Below are positions 45,321 through 56,165 of a DNA stretch of 64,000 nt, piece after piece (positions within the stretch are counted from its first letter, which is position 1; each line of letters opens with the position of its first letter). The notes beneath the pieces are model-generated. The model made no database searches, was not told the origin of the DNA, and was given only the letters and a program-made list of their open reading frames with translations. The position numbers and the translations under genes were made by a program. Source of the stretch: Pollenia angustigena (lineage: Eukaryota > Arthropoda > Insecta > Diptera > Polleniidae); NCBI GenBank assembly GCA_930367215.1, contig OV884060.1:11674001-11738000 (forward strand). The letters are read 5' to 3'.

Positions 45321-45339
45321 TTGACAAAAATTTTCATTT

Positions 45340-45524
45340 TTATGTTTCGAACAGAACATCTTCTTGGTCAGAAGCAGGCATTCGAAGACTTAAGACTCAA
45401 ATTGTTTGGTCAAAGAATCCTTAGAGACAAAACCAGTCTCTCTAAGACTGATTTAATTGAAATTCATTCCTTCATCGAATCGACCGGTTGGCTGAGGAAT
45501 ACCGATGGCGGTCATGAGGTATAG
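45340..45524 (+). pseudogene. BEL/Pao-like pol fragment (or host exon)
   Basis: The open frame includes LLGQKQAFEDLRLKLFG, then LSKTDLIEIHSFIESTGWLR followed by a GG pair. This resembles the Q..F..L...L..L.PF.D..G.LR.GG pattern between RNase H and integrase in BEL/Pao retrotransposons. No LTRs or other domains are visible. CGAACAG at 45350 and CATGAG followed by GTATAG at 45520 would also suit an exon. Low confidence for either. Confidence 0.35.
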
Positions 45525-46464
45525 GTCCTCTGTAAGACAATGACATACATGGTAACAGAACGGAAACTAATTACTGGACCCATGAAAGCACCTACTGCCA
45601 CTGCTACCTTATCATACCTATTGGGTCGATTGAATTCTATGTTGAATACAATTTTATTTCAATAATTCTAAATAAGAAACTTTTCATTTACTTATATTGT
45701 CTTATTTATTTCAACAACAATTACTTTGTCCAGTAAATTAAATTATGATCCATATAAAATCGTTTCAAAAGTACTAAAACAAAATTTACAGACTCCAAAA
45801 AAAAATCATTATAAGCATGAAACTAAAGACAAATAAAAAAAATAAAAAAGGCATTATTGCAAAAATAAACAATAGAAAACCATCATAACTTTTTAAAACA
45901 TTAAACAATTTGTTATGCATGTTTTTTTCTTTAACATTACGAAAAAGTTGTATAAAGTTTTGATTAAAACTCAGCATTTCATTAGTTAGTCGCCAATGAG
46001 ATCGCCATCAAAAAGTAAGTTAGAATGTTATAAAAGCCAATTATCTTTGATAAAATATAGACCGATCATTGCAAACTTTTATTGTCTGCATTCATGAAAA
46101 TTTTTTTAATTTAATAAAGGTATACAAAACAATATTTCTATGAACATTGTGCTAATAAACGTTTGTTTAATTTATTAATCATTTTTGAATACGGGGATAA
46201 AGTGTATTTTCTAGTCATATACAAATCTAATTTGTGTTAAATTTCATGGTAATACCGATACGACCACTTTTATGCTTCATTCAAGTTGTTTTTGTTATAA
46301 CGCCTACAAAAGTGGGCGGGTCAAAATATTATTAAGCGCTTTCTATCCTAAAATTTTAATAACACAAAGCATGTGGGAGGTTTCATTAAAATTCTTTATT
46401 TGTAAAACAGGCCTATCGATTGCATTATGAATATTCGCCGCGGCTTCGTTGGGAGGCGCTTATC
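45525..46464. other. No gene identified
   Basis: 46230-46460 includes TTTCATGGTAATACCGATAC and AAAGTGGGCGGGTCAAAATA, probably part of a dispersed repeat. The rest is A+T-rich. Confidence 0.3.
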
Positions 46465-46790
46465 ATTAAAAATTGATTTCAATTAAAAACTGTATAATAT
46501 TTATTAAAAAATTAATTAACTTTTCAGCAGTAAACAAATTAATAATATCAATTAAATATTTTAATTCACTTAATAAAATGTTTAATTAAAACTGGTTTTA
46601 TTTTTTATTAATGATTTAACTGAAAAAAAATTGGCGAGAATTTTTTCTGTGTTAAATTTCCCCTTTTCCATGACTGAGTAAACGTTTAATTGTCTTGATT
46701 AAATTTTTAATTAAACCTGATTTAATTTTTGATTAATGGTTTAATTGAAAAAATATTGGCGAGAATTTTTCTGTTTTAAATATCCACTTT
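46465..46790. mobile_element. Two fragments related to MITE family A
   Basis: 46465-46652 ends ATTGGCGAGAATTTTTTCTG; 46690-46775 repeats the last part. Both resemble the element at 47328-47589. Confidence 0.5.
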
Positions 46791-46864
46791 TCCATGACTG
46801 CCTTATTTATCAGGCTGAATTTAACCGATGACATGGGTTATTTATAATGACTTTGAGGGTCACA

Positions 46865-47290
46865 GTAGTTTGTGGCTTATTTGCAAAGATCAGCGTTTAA
46901 AAAAACCTTACAAGAAAAAGGCAAACATGGTAAAATCGCACGAGCTTGGTGATTAGTTTACATCACCTTTACGTAAGATGACCATGCCCTTAAAGCGCTC
47001 GTTCAGAATGTTTAATGAGGCATGGGCTTTGTGGCACGTAGTACCGTCCAGTCCATCTAATCTAGCCCAACGCAAGCTTAAGCGATGAATAACTCGACAA
47101 GTTTTGTTCTACGAAAGGCCGACTTCTTGTGAACGATGAAAAATCGACTGCCTCGGATTTTCTTGCAGATGCTCATCAGGAATCTTTTCGGCAGATCTTG
47201 ACTTTCGTTGACGTACCAGTGTTGAATGATTGTTAACTGAACGCGTAGATTTAATATTATTATTCACCACACTGCTCGAACAATTTTGTT
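46865..47290 (-). pseudogene. Mariner-type transposase relic
   Basis: On the minus strand: VRQRKSRSAEKIPDEHLQEN, then PRQSIFHRSQEVGLS, a DNA-binding helix-turn-helix segment. After a deletion it goes to LDGTTCHKAHASLNILNERF (second catalytic Asp), and KGDVN followed by SPSSCDFT (third Asp). I count 36 residues between the two Asp, as in the 7.5-kb element. A Trp codon in GDVNW has become a stop. Inactive. Confidence 0.7.
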
Positions 47291-47327
47291 GTTTGCAGGT
47301 GTACTTTAAGGATTAATTCATCCATAT

Positions 47328-47589
47328 ACAGAAAAAATAAATAAAAATTGATTTCAAATAAAAGTTAAAAAATTAATTAAATTGGCACCAGTAAACAAAT
47401 TAATAGTATCAATTAAACGTTTAATTAACTTGATTAAATGTTTAATTCACTTGATTAAAGTTTAATTCACTTGATTAAACGTTTAATTCACTTGATTAAA
47501 CGTTTAATTCACTTGATTAATTTTTTAATTAAAACTGATTTTATATTTGATTAATGGAGATTGTTGAAAATTTTGGCAATTTTTTCTGT
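47328..47589. mobile_element. ACAGAAAAAATAA MITE with an internal minisatellite
   Basis: Ends ACAGAAAAAATAAATAAAAA and GGCAATTTTTTCTGT. 262 bp, related to family A. It contains five units of about 21 bp (TTTAATTCACTTGATTAAAC) at 47424-47520. Confidence 0.65.
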
Positions 47590-48950
47590 GTATGTAATTA
47601 GGCAAAACAGATTTAATAAGCGAAAGCTTCAACAATTTGGCTGCTAACAACTGCTAAAGCGGAAGTCCCTCTTGGATGAACCTTTGCATTAAGCAGAATA
47701 TAAAAATACTAAATACATATATAAATTTTTCTTGCAGATTGGGCCACATTTCAGTTTATAATTTTTTTCCTACTGAACCAATTTTTCTGGTTTTCAATCA
47801 AAAAGAAACTTAAGAGATTTTTTTTTTTTTTGTTAAGTCTTTTGGATGTCAAAGTCATTTCAACAAATGAACAGATAGACAGAAATGGCCAAATCTACTA
47901 AGAATTACTCCAGGGCGTAAAATATTTAAACTTTTTTGAGTCTTGGTGTTACACACGATATGACAAGCTTTAAATACCCCCACACTCAACATTTTTAATG
48001 GTTGAGGTAAAAAAAAACGAAAGACTTAAGCAGCAAACTTTTCCAAAAATTTTAAATATATTAATTTTGAATTTTCTATTGTTTTAAAAGGAAAAAATAG
48101 TTTCTTTAAAATGTAAACAAATTCTCATAATGTTCTCTATATTTTATTTGATTTGCATAAAAACACAAAAGCTAAACAGGGCCACCTGCTGGAAAAAGAA
48201 AAAACACTATGCGTGCAACAAGTTGCAATATAACAAAGAGTTGCAGAGATTTGTTTCTAATTAAACGCAAAACAAATGTTTTTTTATTTAATTCTACGAG
48301 CGGAGCGGCCTGCCGGCAACAATGGCAACATTTTTTTTTTTCATCGGATTATAAAATTTATGTTGCACAATTTTCTAAGCAAAAAAAAACATACAAAATT
48401 CAATTAAATTTTTGTTTGTTTTCATGTTGATGTTTGTATGTATGTCTTTGGAGAGCAACTCAAATATTTTCCAAATGACATTCTTTACGTCATTTTATTT
48501 TTCGCAGTCCAAGTTTCGGTTTTGAGTTATTTGCTTATAATGAAGACGACAGAGAAGAGTCTTTACAAATTGTCTGTTCGTTTGTGTTTGTGCAGTCAGA
48601 ATGTCTATTAGAAATGATTGTTAAAATTTATAATTTTTATTTTGCTTTTATTAACCTCCGGCTTATGGAGCTTATAAAAATGTTTAAACGCCTTAAGGCC
48701 GTAAATACTTGTTGTCTTGTCGGATACATTCGCAAACGAAAAATTTTGAAAAGTAATTGTAATATTTTGTTGTGATTTTTTTAATTCTAATGCATTTATG
48801 GCTACTGTTGGAAGTAACTTTTCAAAAAACAGAAAACTTTTCTAGAGACCCAATAGGAAAATTATAGAAATATTAAGAATTTCCAGTATTTAACCTTGAA
48901 ATTTTGATTAGACAGAACTTGAGCTAAGACTTTCTTAATGGGGAAGAAAT
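47590..48950. other. Repeat tail and unassigned sequence
   Basis: 47850-47960 (ACAGATAGACAGAAATGGCC, then AAATCTACTAAGAATTACTC) is a diverged tail of the repeat at 54886-56165. 48180-48780 has modest complexity and short open frames of no known family. Confidence 0.35.
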
Positions 48951-48954
48951 TTTG

Positions 48955-49611
48955 ACATTTAATTGTGTTGGCGAAGCGCGACTTGTCAACTCCGCATTTC
49001 TTCTTTCAACACCCTACGCCTACAAAAATTTTAAATCATGCCTGTTGCCCCAAAACTTATACCACCTATATCCGACCGCGTATGGAATACAACTCTCATG
49101 TGTGGGCCGGTGCTTCAAAGTCTATTTTGGAGCTTCTCGACCGCGTGCAGGAGAGGGCGAAGGTTCTCATTGGTGACAGTAGGGTATCCAATTCTATTGA
49201 CTCCCTCGAGCACCGTCGCAATGTGGGTTGTATTTGTCTGTTTTATCGTTACTACAATGGGATGTGTTCTGACGAAATTAGGGATCTGGTTCCCGAAACC
49301 CGTACGTTTGTTCGTAATACACGTTTTTCCTCAAGAGCCCATCCTTATGTGGTCGATTGGCAGGTGAATCGTACAACGCATTACAGAGAGAATTCATTTT
49401 TTTCCCGCACGTATGTGGAATAACCTTCCTGCAGAAGTCTTCCCTCTCACTTACAACATGATTAAGTTCAAATCGAATGTTCACAAACACTACTCCCTCT
49501 ATCCTCCTTCACACAACCTATTTTCCTAGTTCCAACACAATGCAATGCATTAGTAGGGGTCATCCCCTGAGTGCTGGTCCTAACAGTAAAAAAAAAAAAA
49601 AAAAAAAAAAG
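48955..49611 (+). mobile_element. 5'-truncated LINE with poly(A) tail
   Basis: The C-terminal end of a reverse-transcriptase ORF is followed by a TAG at 49527, a 58-base 3' region and 23 consecutive A (49588-49610). This is the usual form of a truncated LINE insertion. The peptide pattern suggests the Jockey/CR1 side of insect LINEs. The right flank is GGACAAAACAAAAGTGCAAC; a target duplication was not found. Confidence 0.8.
48965..49529 (+). pseudogene. Reverse-transcriptase C-terminal region
   Basis: The main frame (48965-49423) includes TTYIRPRMEYNSHVWAGASK, then LELLDRVQERAKVLIGD and SIDSLEHRRNVGCICLFYRY, conserved in the thumb and C-terminal region of Jockey-like reverse transcriptases. 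A frameshift near 49070 joins a preceding FKSCLLPQNLYHL segment from another frame. A second frameshift near 49400 leads to RMWNNLPAEVFPLTYNMIKF, which reaches the stop at 49527. The polymerase active site is missing because of the truncation. Inactive. Confidence 0.8.
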
Positions 49612-49659
49612 GACAAAACAAAAGTGCAACAAAATCTTCGAAAACGTTAACTTGAAAGA

Positions 49660-50120
49660 AATTGGAATTCAGTGTTTGAAAAAAATTTCGTATGAGCTCC
49701 CTACACTGTCCAACGTTTCTCCAATTTTTCTATCCCTTCCAGGTCAGGTCATCAAAATGGGTTTTTGATTGTGAGATGATTTCAGCGTTGAGGTCAAATC
49801 TGTTTTCGTTGAGCCATTTCTCCAGGTTTGGAAACAAAAAATATGTATTCACTTGGAGCTAAATCAGGAAAATAGGAGGATGAGGAAGCAATTTGTAGTC
49901 CAATTTATGGATTTTTGCCATGGAATTCTTAATTACCACACAAGATGCATTTACATACTTCCATTTTCTTCTCAAATCACGAAGAAGTCGGACTGTTAAA
50001 CACAAAGCTAAATGAGGCAGCTTCTTAAAATGTTGGCAGAAGTCAACTGACAGATGACTTTGGATAGAAGCAGTTAAAAAAGCGGATAATTCAAAAAGCC
50101 ACGGACTTATTGACCCCATC
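49660..50120 (-). pseudogene. Mariner (DD34D-type) transposase C-terminal relic
   Basis: On the minus strand: NSMAKIHKLDYKLLPHPP, then after a one-base loss PDLAPSEYIFF, the third catalytic Asp of the PYSPDLAPSD motif. It continues as FPNLEKWLNENRFDLNAEII and later NWRNVGQCRELIRNFF. This clade differs from the WPPRSCD type at 7.5 and 46.9 kb. Terminal repeats were not found. Confidence 0.7.
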
Positions 50121-50239
50121 TTGTGTCTCACATAATTTTTGTATTATCTTAACTAAAATATAGAAAGCGCTTAATGAAAGGCTTTCAGTAAAAATTTTCA
50201 TAAAATTAAATTTAATTAAACAAATTTTGAAAATAACTA

Positions 50240-51160
50240 TTATATGCTTATTTGATTGAATTGTTCATGGTTTTTAATTTAAATTTTAATATGTTTAATC
50301 AAGTTAAAATTCATCAAAGTTAATTTTCATTAAATTATTTTTATGAAGAAAGGAATTTTACAACATAAAATCAATTTTTAATTTTTTATTCTTGACTGAC
50401 CTGGGAATCGAACCCAGGTTTTCAAGGACAGGCTACCCTGACATGTTTCGATAATAACCACACTATCTCATCAGAGGGGTTTGCCGTTTCACACTCACCG
50501 CCATTGACGACGACTGGCAGTCAAACATCGATCTTTAAGGTATTCCACTTGGTGGATCGAAATCTGTTGTGTCAGTCAAGAATGAAAAATTATTAGTGTC
50601 CGACCGAACGTTCGGGTTCGGTTACGGAGTTCGGCAAAAAATGATGTTCGGCCAAAGTTCGGTGTTCGGCGAAATTTTTACCGAACTTTCCCGAACACCG
50701 AACTTTTCTATGAAATAACATATTTATTATAATTTGGCATCATTGTTTATGAAAATAATACGAAAACAATACAACTATTTTTCTCTATGATTATTAGTTC
50801 GAAAAAATACAGCGATGACTAAATAAAATGCTTAAGTGTATAAAAATGTCGTTATATGTGTAGTTTTTAGAAGAAGGCAAAAAATACAACAAAAAAAAAA
50901 CGGTTAAATTTTATTTGGCAAAAAAATACTCTCTATTTATATTCTGCGAATGGTAAGTCTATAGTTTTGGGTGAACCACAAACCAAACTTTATACTATAC
51001 TTTATACTATGCGTTCGGTCGGACACTAAAAATTATCAATAAATTTTAATTAATTTCATGTTGTTAAACTCCTTTCTTCATAAAAAATTCAATGAAAATT
51101 TAATTTGAAGAACTTTCGCCTGATTTAAAATATTAAGATTTAGATTAAAAAAATTTGGTT
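50240..51160 (-). mobile_element. Foldback family with tRNA-like core, copy split by a hAT MITE
   Basis: The left arm (AATTTTCATTAAATTATTTT, then AGGAATTTTACAACAT) and right arm (51037-51160, inverse) flank the core. On the minus strand the core contains CCTGGGTTCGATTCCCAGG (50418-50400), which folds as a perfect T-arm with a seven-base loop and fits the B box. The 435-bp hAT MITE lies between core and right arm. This is the best-preserved tRNA-like core in the window. Confidence 0.75.
50594..51028 (+). mobile_element. 435-bp deletion derivative of hAT-1
   Basis: Ends TAGTGTCCGACCGAACG and inverse. Perfect 8-bp target duplication AAAATTAT (50586-50593 and 51029-51036). Its three internal blocks are the inverse of hAT-1 segments at about 17825-17943, 15430-15570 and 13880-13990. 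Confidence 0.9.
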
Positions 51161-52460
51161 TAAACAAAGTTTTAATAATTTTTTTTTTTTTTTTTTTTTT
51201 GAGAAAAAAATTTTGGAAAAATTTTTGACGACAAATTTTTTTGAAAGATCATTTAATGAAAAGTCTATTCATAAAATTTGTTGTTAAAAACACTCTTAAT
51301 GCAGTTTTTATTGAAAAAACTTGTGATGTAAACATTTTTCTTATGAACTTTTTAAAGAACATTCTTAATTAAGATGATGAAAATTTGTAGTTTGGAAAAA
51401 TTTTTATAAAAAATTTTTAAGAAATATTTAAATCAACATTTTCAGTTGAGAAAAAACAAAAATTACGCAAAATTTCCATTCGGGATGTCGATGTATGGAC
51501 TCTTGTATGAATGAATATGGCTTTATAAAAATGTGTGTGTGTGTTCGTCTAACTGACTTCAAGCATCCATCTTCAGACTTAAAAATAAGAAGAGCATTAT
51601 TTTTTTTTATTAAAGCTGTTATGTTTCTGCTGTGTTCATATAAATAAATGCAAAATGTTGTGTAATATTTTGCTAAAAAAAAACTATTTCTTTTTTCTAA
51701 AATTTTAAAAAAAGTAAAAAAAATATTATTAAAATGAGTACTACGTACTCAAATAAGTTGGTTTTTATGTTAAACAATATTTAAAATGTATGCGGCATTA
51801 TATTATTTCTATAACAATTACACATCCCAGTTAATATTTCCCTTAAAATTATTAAGATTTTGACGTCTACTTAATTTCCTTCCTTCCCAGCAAAATATTT
51901 TGCTGGGTTTCTAAGCAGATCTAAACATTTTTGTGGTAAATTGCAAAGTTGCTTTTAAAAATGCATGTTTAACTTGAGATAATAATGCACTCGTATCTAC
52001 AAGATACGATACTCGTATGTGATGTTACTCAATTACATGTCATGCCTTGAATTCATTTTAAATTTAAAATATTCATGTTTCATATTTGCTGTTGTGATGA
52101 GGCGGCAGAACACACAATTTTTTTTCTTTCTTGAAAACTAAATTATATTAAAGACAAATCTGAGTTCTATGTAAATCATCTTCTTTTAGTCTCATATTGT
52201 GGTACAGTAGGAATTCGTTTTATTATCAATGAACGTCAAAGTACAACACAATTTTAATGAAGGCAAATGCAAACGAAGAGCGCAGCCAAATTAATTAACT
52301 GCGAATTTGGAATGCAACATAAATTATACAAGAGGTTGTAAAATAAAACATGCCTTCGAAGAATGGGAGCATTTGTCAGCTTCTGAATGTTTTAGAAAAA
52401 AAATTTTTTGTGATAATGATTAACTAAGTATCATGGAGTTTAATACATAAAAATACAGCC
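51161..52460. other. A+T-rich, no gene
   Basis: 51160-51480 is AAAATTTT-type array; a short GT run is near 51531. The rest has no identifiable feature. Confidence 0.4.
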
Positions 52461-52695
52461 ATGTCACAGAGTAACAATTCCGTTCGGAAACGGAATTCAT
52501 TCCGTATTTTGGGGCTTCAGAAAATGACGAAAAAATGTTTCGAAATGAAACCATTTTTGTTTTCATGAACGGTATGGGAGTTGTCTGTATCTGAAAGGCC
52601 ATAAATCTATCAAAATTCACTTTCCATCAACAAACAAATATGTTTTCTTCAATTCCGAACGGAATCATTCCGAACGGAATTGTACTCTGTGACAT
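52461..52695. mobile_element. ATGTCACAGAGT-ended MITE
   Basis: Left ATGTCACAGAGTAACAATTC and inverse right GAATTGTACTCTGTGACAT. The 14-base palindrome ATTCCGTTCGGAAT and near forms recur at both ends. 235 bp, non-coding. Confidence 0.75.
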
Positions 52696-53338
52696 TGCCC
52701 ATAAAATCGATTTCTTCTAACAAAATATTATAGCAAGAAAGTCCAAATATGTTTAAAGAAAATTCAGACGTTAATATTTAAATGCATTTTTAATGTTGTC
52801 AATTGTTCAATTCATAACGTTTTAACAATTTTATTTATTTACTTGGTAAAAAAAATTCCCCTTTTAACCTTTTTACCCCTTTTTCCTCCATTATGGATTT
52901 TTTGCCTGAAATTCTCTTCGACATTGCATTGTATTACACTATTATTTAAAGTTTCCGCCAAGTACTTAAAAAAACGTGCTTACAAAAAAGTACCATGTCT
53001 TTTTATTTGTGATTTTTACAAAAAGTACCAAGAGTACAAAACTTTACCCGTTTTGTCCCTTCCAGTCAAACTATTCCAAATTTTTAATCATAATCAAAAA
53101 TTCTTGTAAAAATTAAGCCTCTAAATTTTTTATTTTTAAGAAAACTAAAATTCCTGTTTTCGTACTACAGTATACGCTAGGTTATATGAGTACCCAGTTA
53201 TATGAACATCCAGAATAGTGAACAACAAAATTTTTACACATGAGGTTCTAAAGAGTGAACACAACCTATCTCTTTTATGTGAACAACTAGCAACCGTTAA
53301 TTTTTTTGAAACTATTTGTTCTAAAGGGTGCTTTTTTA

Positions 53339-53721
53339 GAGTATCACAACTTTGAGTTGGCATCACTCCTTTATTTAAGCACCCATTTAACAGCTGATAG
53401 TTGCTTTTTGTTTAGTTTGCTTTTAAATTTTATTTTCAATCAAAATAATTTGGCGAATGGGCTGAAACACAAATGGAAATTGATTTTGAATTTCCATTCA
53501 AAATTTTATTTTCCGATGAAGCCCATTTCTGGTTGAATGGGTACGTAAATAAGCAGAATTCTCGCATTTGGATTACATCCACAAAAATTACTGCGCACCA
53601 AAGCTTTATGGGCTGGAGGAGTCATTTAAATTTCATAAATTTTTTTTTTCCAATAAAGTCCGTTTCATTGATATTAAAAATATATTTTCTTGTTTTATTA
53701 TGATTTAAACTGGTGTCACTC
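53339..53721 (+). mobile_element. Internally deleted mariner inside the pogo element
   Basis: Ends GAGTATCAC and GTGTCACTC with TA on both sides (53337-53338 and 53722-53723). Inside, a plus-strand fragment (53510-53590) reads FSDEAHFWLNGYVNKQNSRI, the region of the first catalytic Asp of mariner-type transposases. Only 383 bp remain. Confidence 0.8.
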
Positions 53722-53776
53722 TACAAAAAACACTCTTTATTAGAAATCTGTTCTTCCCCGAAATAAGCTAGTAAAT

Positions 53777-53968
53777 GTGTATTTACGAATGCAAAGGGAA
53801 ATTTATAAGATGGTTGGTGTTTGCAAAGTTATTGTTTGGAGTGAAAATAATATATCTGATAATGATATTTGGCATTGCGAAAATGCAGGGACAAGGCATT
53901 ACAGAAATCCCTTAAAGCAAAAAAATATAACCGACTACTTTCATGTAAATATTAACAACCCAATTTAA
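53777..53968 (+). pseudogene. Pogo transposase C-terminal fragment with a PCNA-binding motif
   Basis: A 63-residue open frame ends in a segment with KQKNITDYFHV. Residues QKNITDYF (53918-53941) fit the Q-x-x-I/L-x-x-F/Y-F PCNA-interacting box. A PCNA-binding motif is known near the C-terminus of Drosophila pogo transposase. The upstream catalytic domain is missing. It might be translated by chance only. Confidence 0.55.
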
Positions 53969-54885
53969 AATAAAAACTTAATATAGGTTATGTATTATCA
54001 AGTATTAAAAATGATTTGAAATACTCATTTTATATTGTCTCAATTATTTGAACTTTTCCATTTAGTGTACAGGACCTGTCAGAATTAGTTCATATAAGCG
54101 AGCGTCTACTGTATTTGTAACCCTTTTTATACACCAATCAATTTTTTAGCACTTTCTATACACCAAACTTATTAATTGCCTTTAAATCGGTTTGTATTCC
54201 AAGTATATTTTTGAATTTTCCAAAAAATTATTAAAAGAAAAACATGTTTTCAGAAAAAGTACCAACAAAACATTTTTTTACTACCTTTTTCCCTTTAAAT
54301 TCAAAAAATATATGTTTCATGTCGTACTTAAGTTAATTCAATTTTCAGTATGTTTATTACAATAGATAATGAAACTCCCTTTTTCCCCATTGTGTCCTTA
54401 AATTCGCTAACTTTACAGAAATGTACTTTATCAGCCCATTTATGAATAAAAACTCTTGGGGAATTTTTTGTAATTGGTTTTAATTTGTGTGCTGCCTTTA
54501 TGTAAAGGAAAACATGTTTCAAGTTTGCGCGAACAAAATTTAAAAACAAACTCTGTTTACAAAAAGTACTAAGGGAAAATAGTTTTAGCCTTTTAGTCTC
54601 TCAAATTTTTGTTAAAAAGCCTAGTACTAGAAGTACAAAAAGTCCTCATATTACCCCTGTTTTGCACCTCAAATGTACTTAATTTTTTGATGCCTTTATG
54701 TTTAATAAGCAAGAGTTTCAAGTTTGCGCAAAATGATTTAAAAAAAATAAACGTGTTTACAAAAAGTACCGTAAGAACGAATTTTTACCCCATTTTACCC
54801 TTTTTGCCCCTCAAATGTACTTTATTTGCTTGCAGCCTTTATTTTAAAAAGCTAAGGTTTCAAGTTTGCATAAAATTATTTAAAA

Positions 54886-56165
54886 CAAGTTAGAGTGCTA
54901 TATTCGGCTGTGCCGAATCTTTGATACCCTCCACCGACAGTTCGAATGTTTAAGGAGTAATATCTGTATGATGTTATTATTATCTTAAACTGTGACGATT
55001 TGTTATTAATTATGGTTTTAGGCGACTAAACTGTTTTCCGGTAGTAGGGTTTATATGGGGCCTAGGGTAAATTATGGACCGATCATCACGAAATTTCACA
55101 GCGTCATTTCTAGTCCTTTAAAACTGTGACGTACCAATTTCTGTTATGATAGCATTATTAAATATGGTTTTAGGTGTACTAACCCTGCAGGAAATTTGTG
55201 TCGATTGTTCTTAATGTACCTATCCCGTGACCAGTGCACACATTATTGCAATAAAAAGGAACGAATTGTGATAGGTGAAAACAAGACACATCACCTAACT
55301 GGTGATAACGTGTTTAAGGAGTAGTTACTCCATAGGAAAGGTAATTGACACAAAACTAGTCATGTGACCGGATTTTGTAAGGGTTATATCTGGTTCTATT
55401 ACTTTATATGAAAAGGACCATTCAGTGACCTGTCACGAAGTGTCAAAGAGGTACAAATTAACCCCCTCCTAGGACATCGCCATGTTAAAGTGACAAGTCC
55501 CCTTCATATAAAGTGTTAGAACTAGAACCGGTCCCTACCACTTTAGAACTGTCAGGTGACATGTTTGGTGTTAGTTCCTTTTCCTCTAGGGAAGCTGTTT
55601 TTCGGGAGTAGGGTTTCTATGGGGCCTAGGGTAAATTATGGACCAATCGTCACGAAATTTCACAGTGTTATTTCTAGTTCTAAAAAACTGTGACGTACCA
55701 AATTTTGTTACGCTAGCGTTATTTTTTACGGTTTAAGGCGTACTAAACTGTTTTCCCGGAGTAGTGTTTATATGGGGCTTCGGGTAAATTATGGACGGAT
55801 CTTCACGAAATTTAACAGCGTGATTTCCAGTCAAATAAAACAAATTTTTGCGAAATCTTATCTCATTCCGTGCCTTTTTCCAGCATTTATGTTATTTTTT
55901 GTAACAAAATTATCAATTTTTTTAGGTGGTGGTTCCACATTTTGATTCATAGCTCTGGTCCTACTGAACCGATTTTGCTGTATTTCAATCCCAAACTGCT
56001 TAGGATAACTACAAGCAATTTGGCACCAAGTTTGTTCATTTCTTTTGAGTTGTTCGAAAGTGAGCGTGTTTTCAGCAGACGGACAGACAGACGGACATGG
56101 CTAAATCGACTTAGAATTACTCAAGGACCCAGAATATATATACTTTATGGGGTCTGAGATGAATA
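54886..56165 (+). mobile_element. 1.3-kb dispersed dipteran repeat, holding element Y
   Basis: Starts GTGCTATATTCGGCTGTGCC and ends near AATATATATACTTTATGGGG, preceded by GACGGACAGACAGACGGACA-like sequence. TAAATTATGGACCGATCATC recurs three times inside. Such sequences are widespread in flies. It interrupts the array above. Element Y (55186-55592) is inside it. Confidence 0.6.
55186..55592 (+). mobile_element. Element Y, copy 2 (uninterrupted)
   Basis: Ends CCCTGCAGGAAATTTGTGT and inverted CCCTAGAGGAAAAGGAACTA. The host phrase GTACTAA/ACTG on both sides is seen without insertion at 55737. It matches 12040-12108 plus 18004-18400. Confidence 0.7.

Larger units (their letters stand above)
53168..54111 (+). 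mobile_element. Pogo/Tigger-type element
   Basis: Ends CAGTATACGCTAGGTTATAT and, inverted, CAGTAGACGCTCGCTTATAT, with TA on both sides (53166-53167 and 54112-54113). TTATATGAAC motifs repeat in the left end. It holds a C-terminal transposase fragment and a nested mariner. Ends and TA target are characteristic of pogo elements. Confidence 0.85.

Noticed and set aside
47424..47520. CRISPR-like look of regularly spaced repeats
   Set aside because: The units are contiguous with no unique spacers and lie in a MITE of an animal genome; this is a minisatellite.
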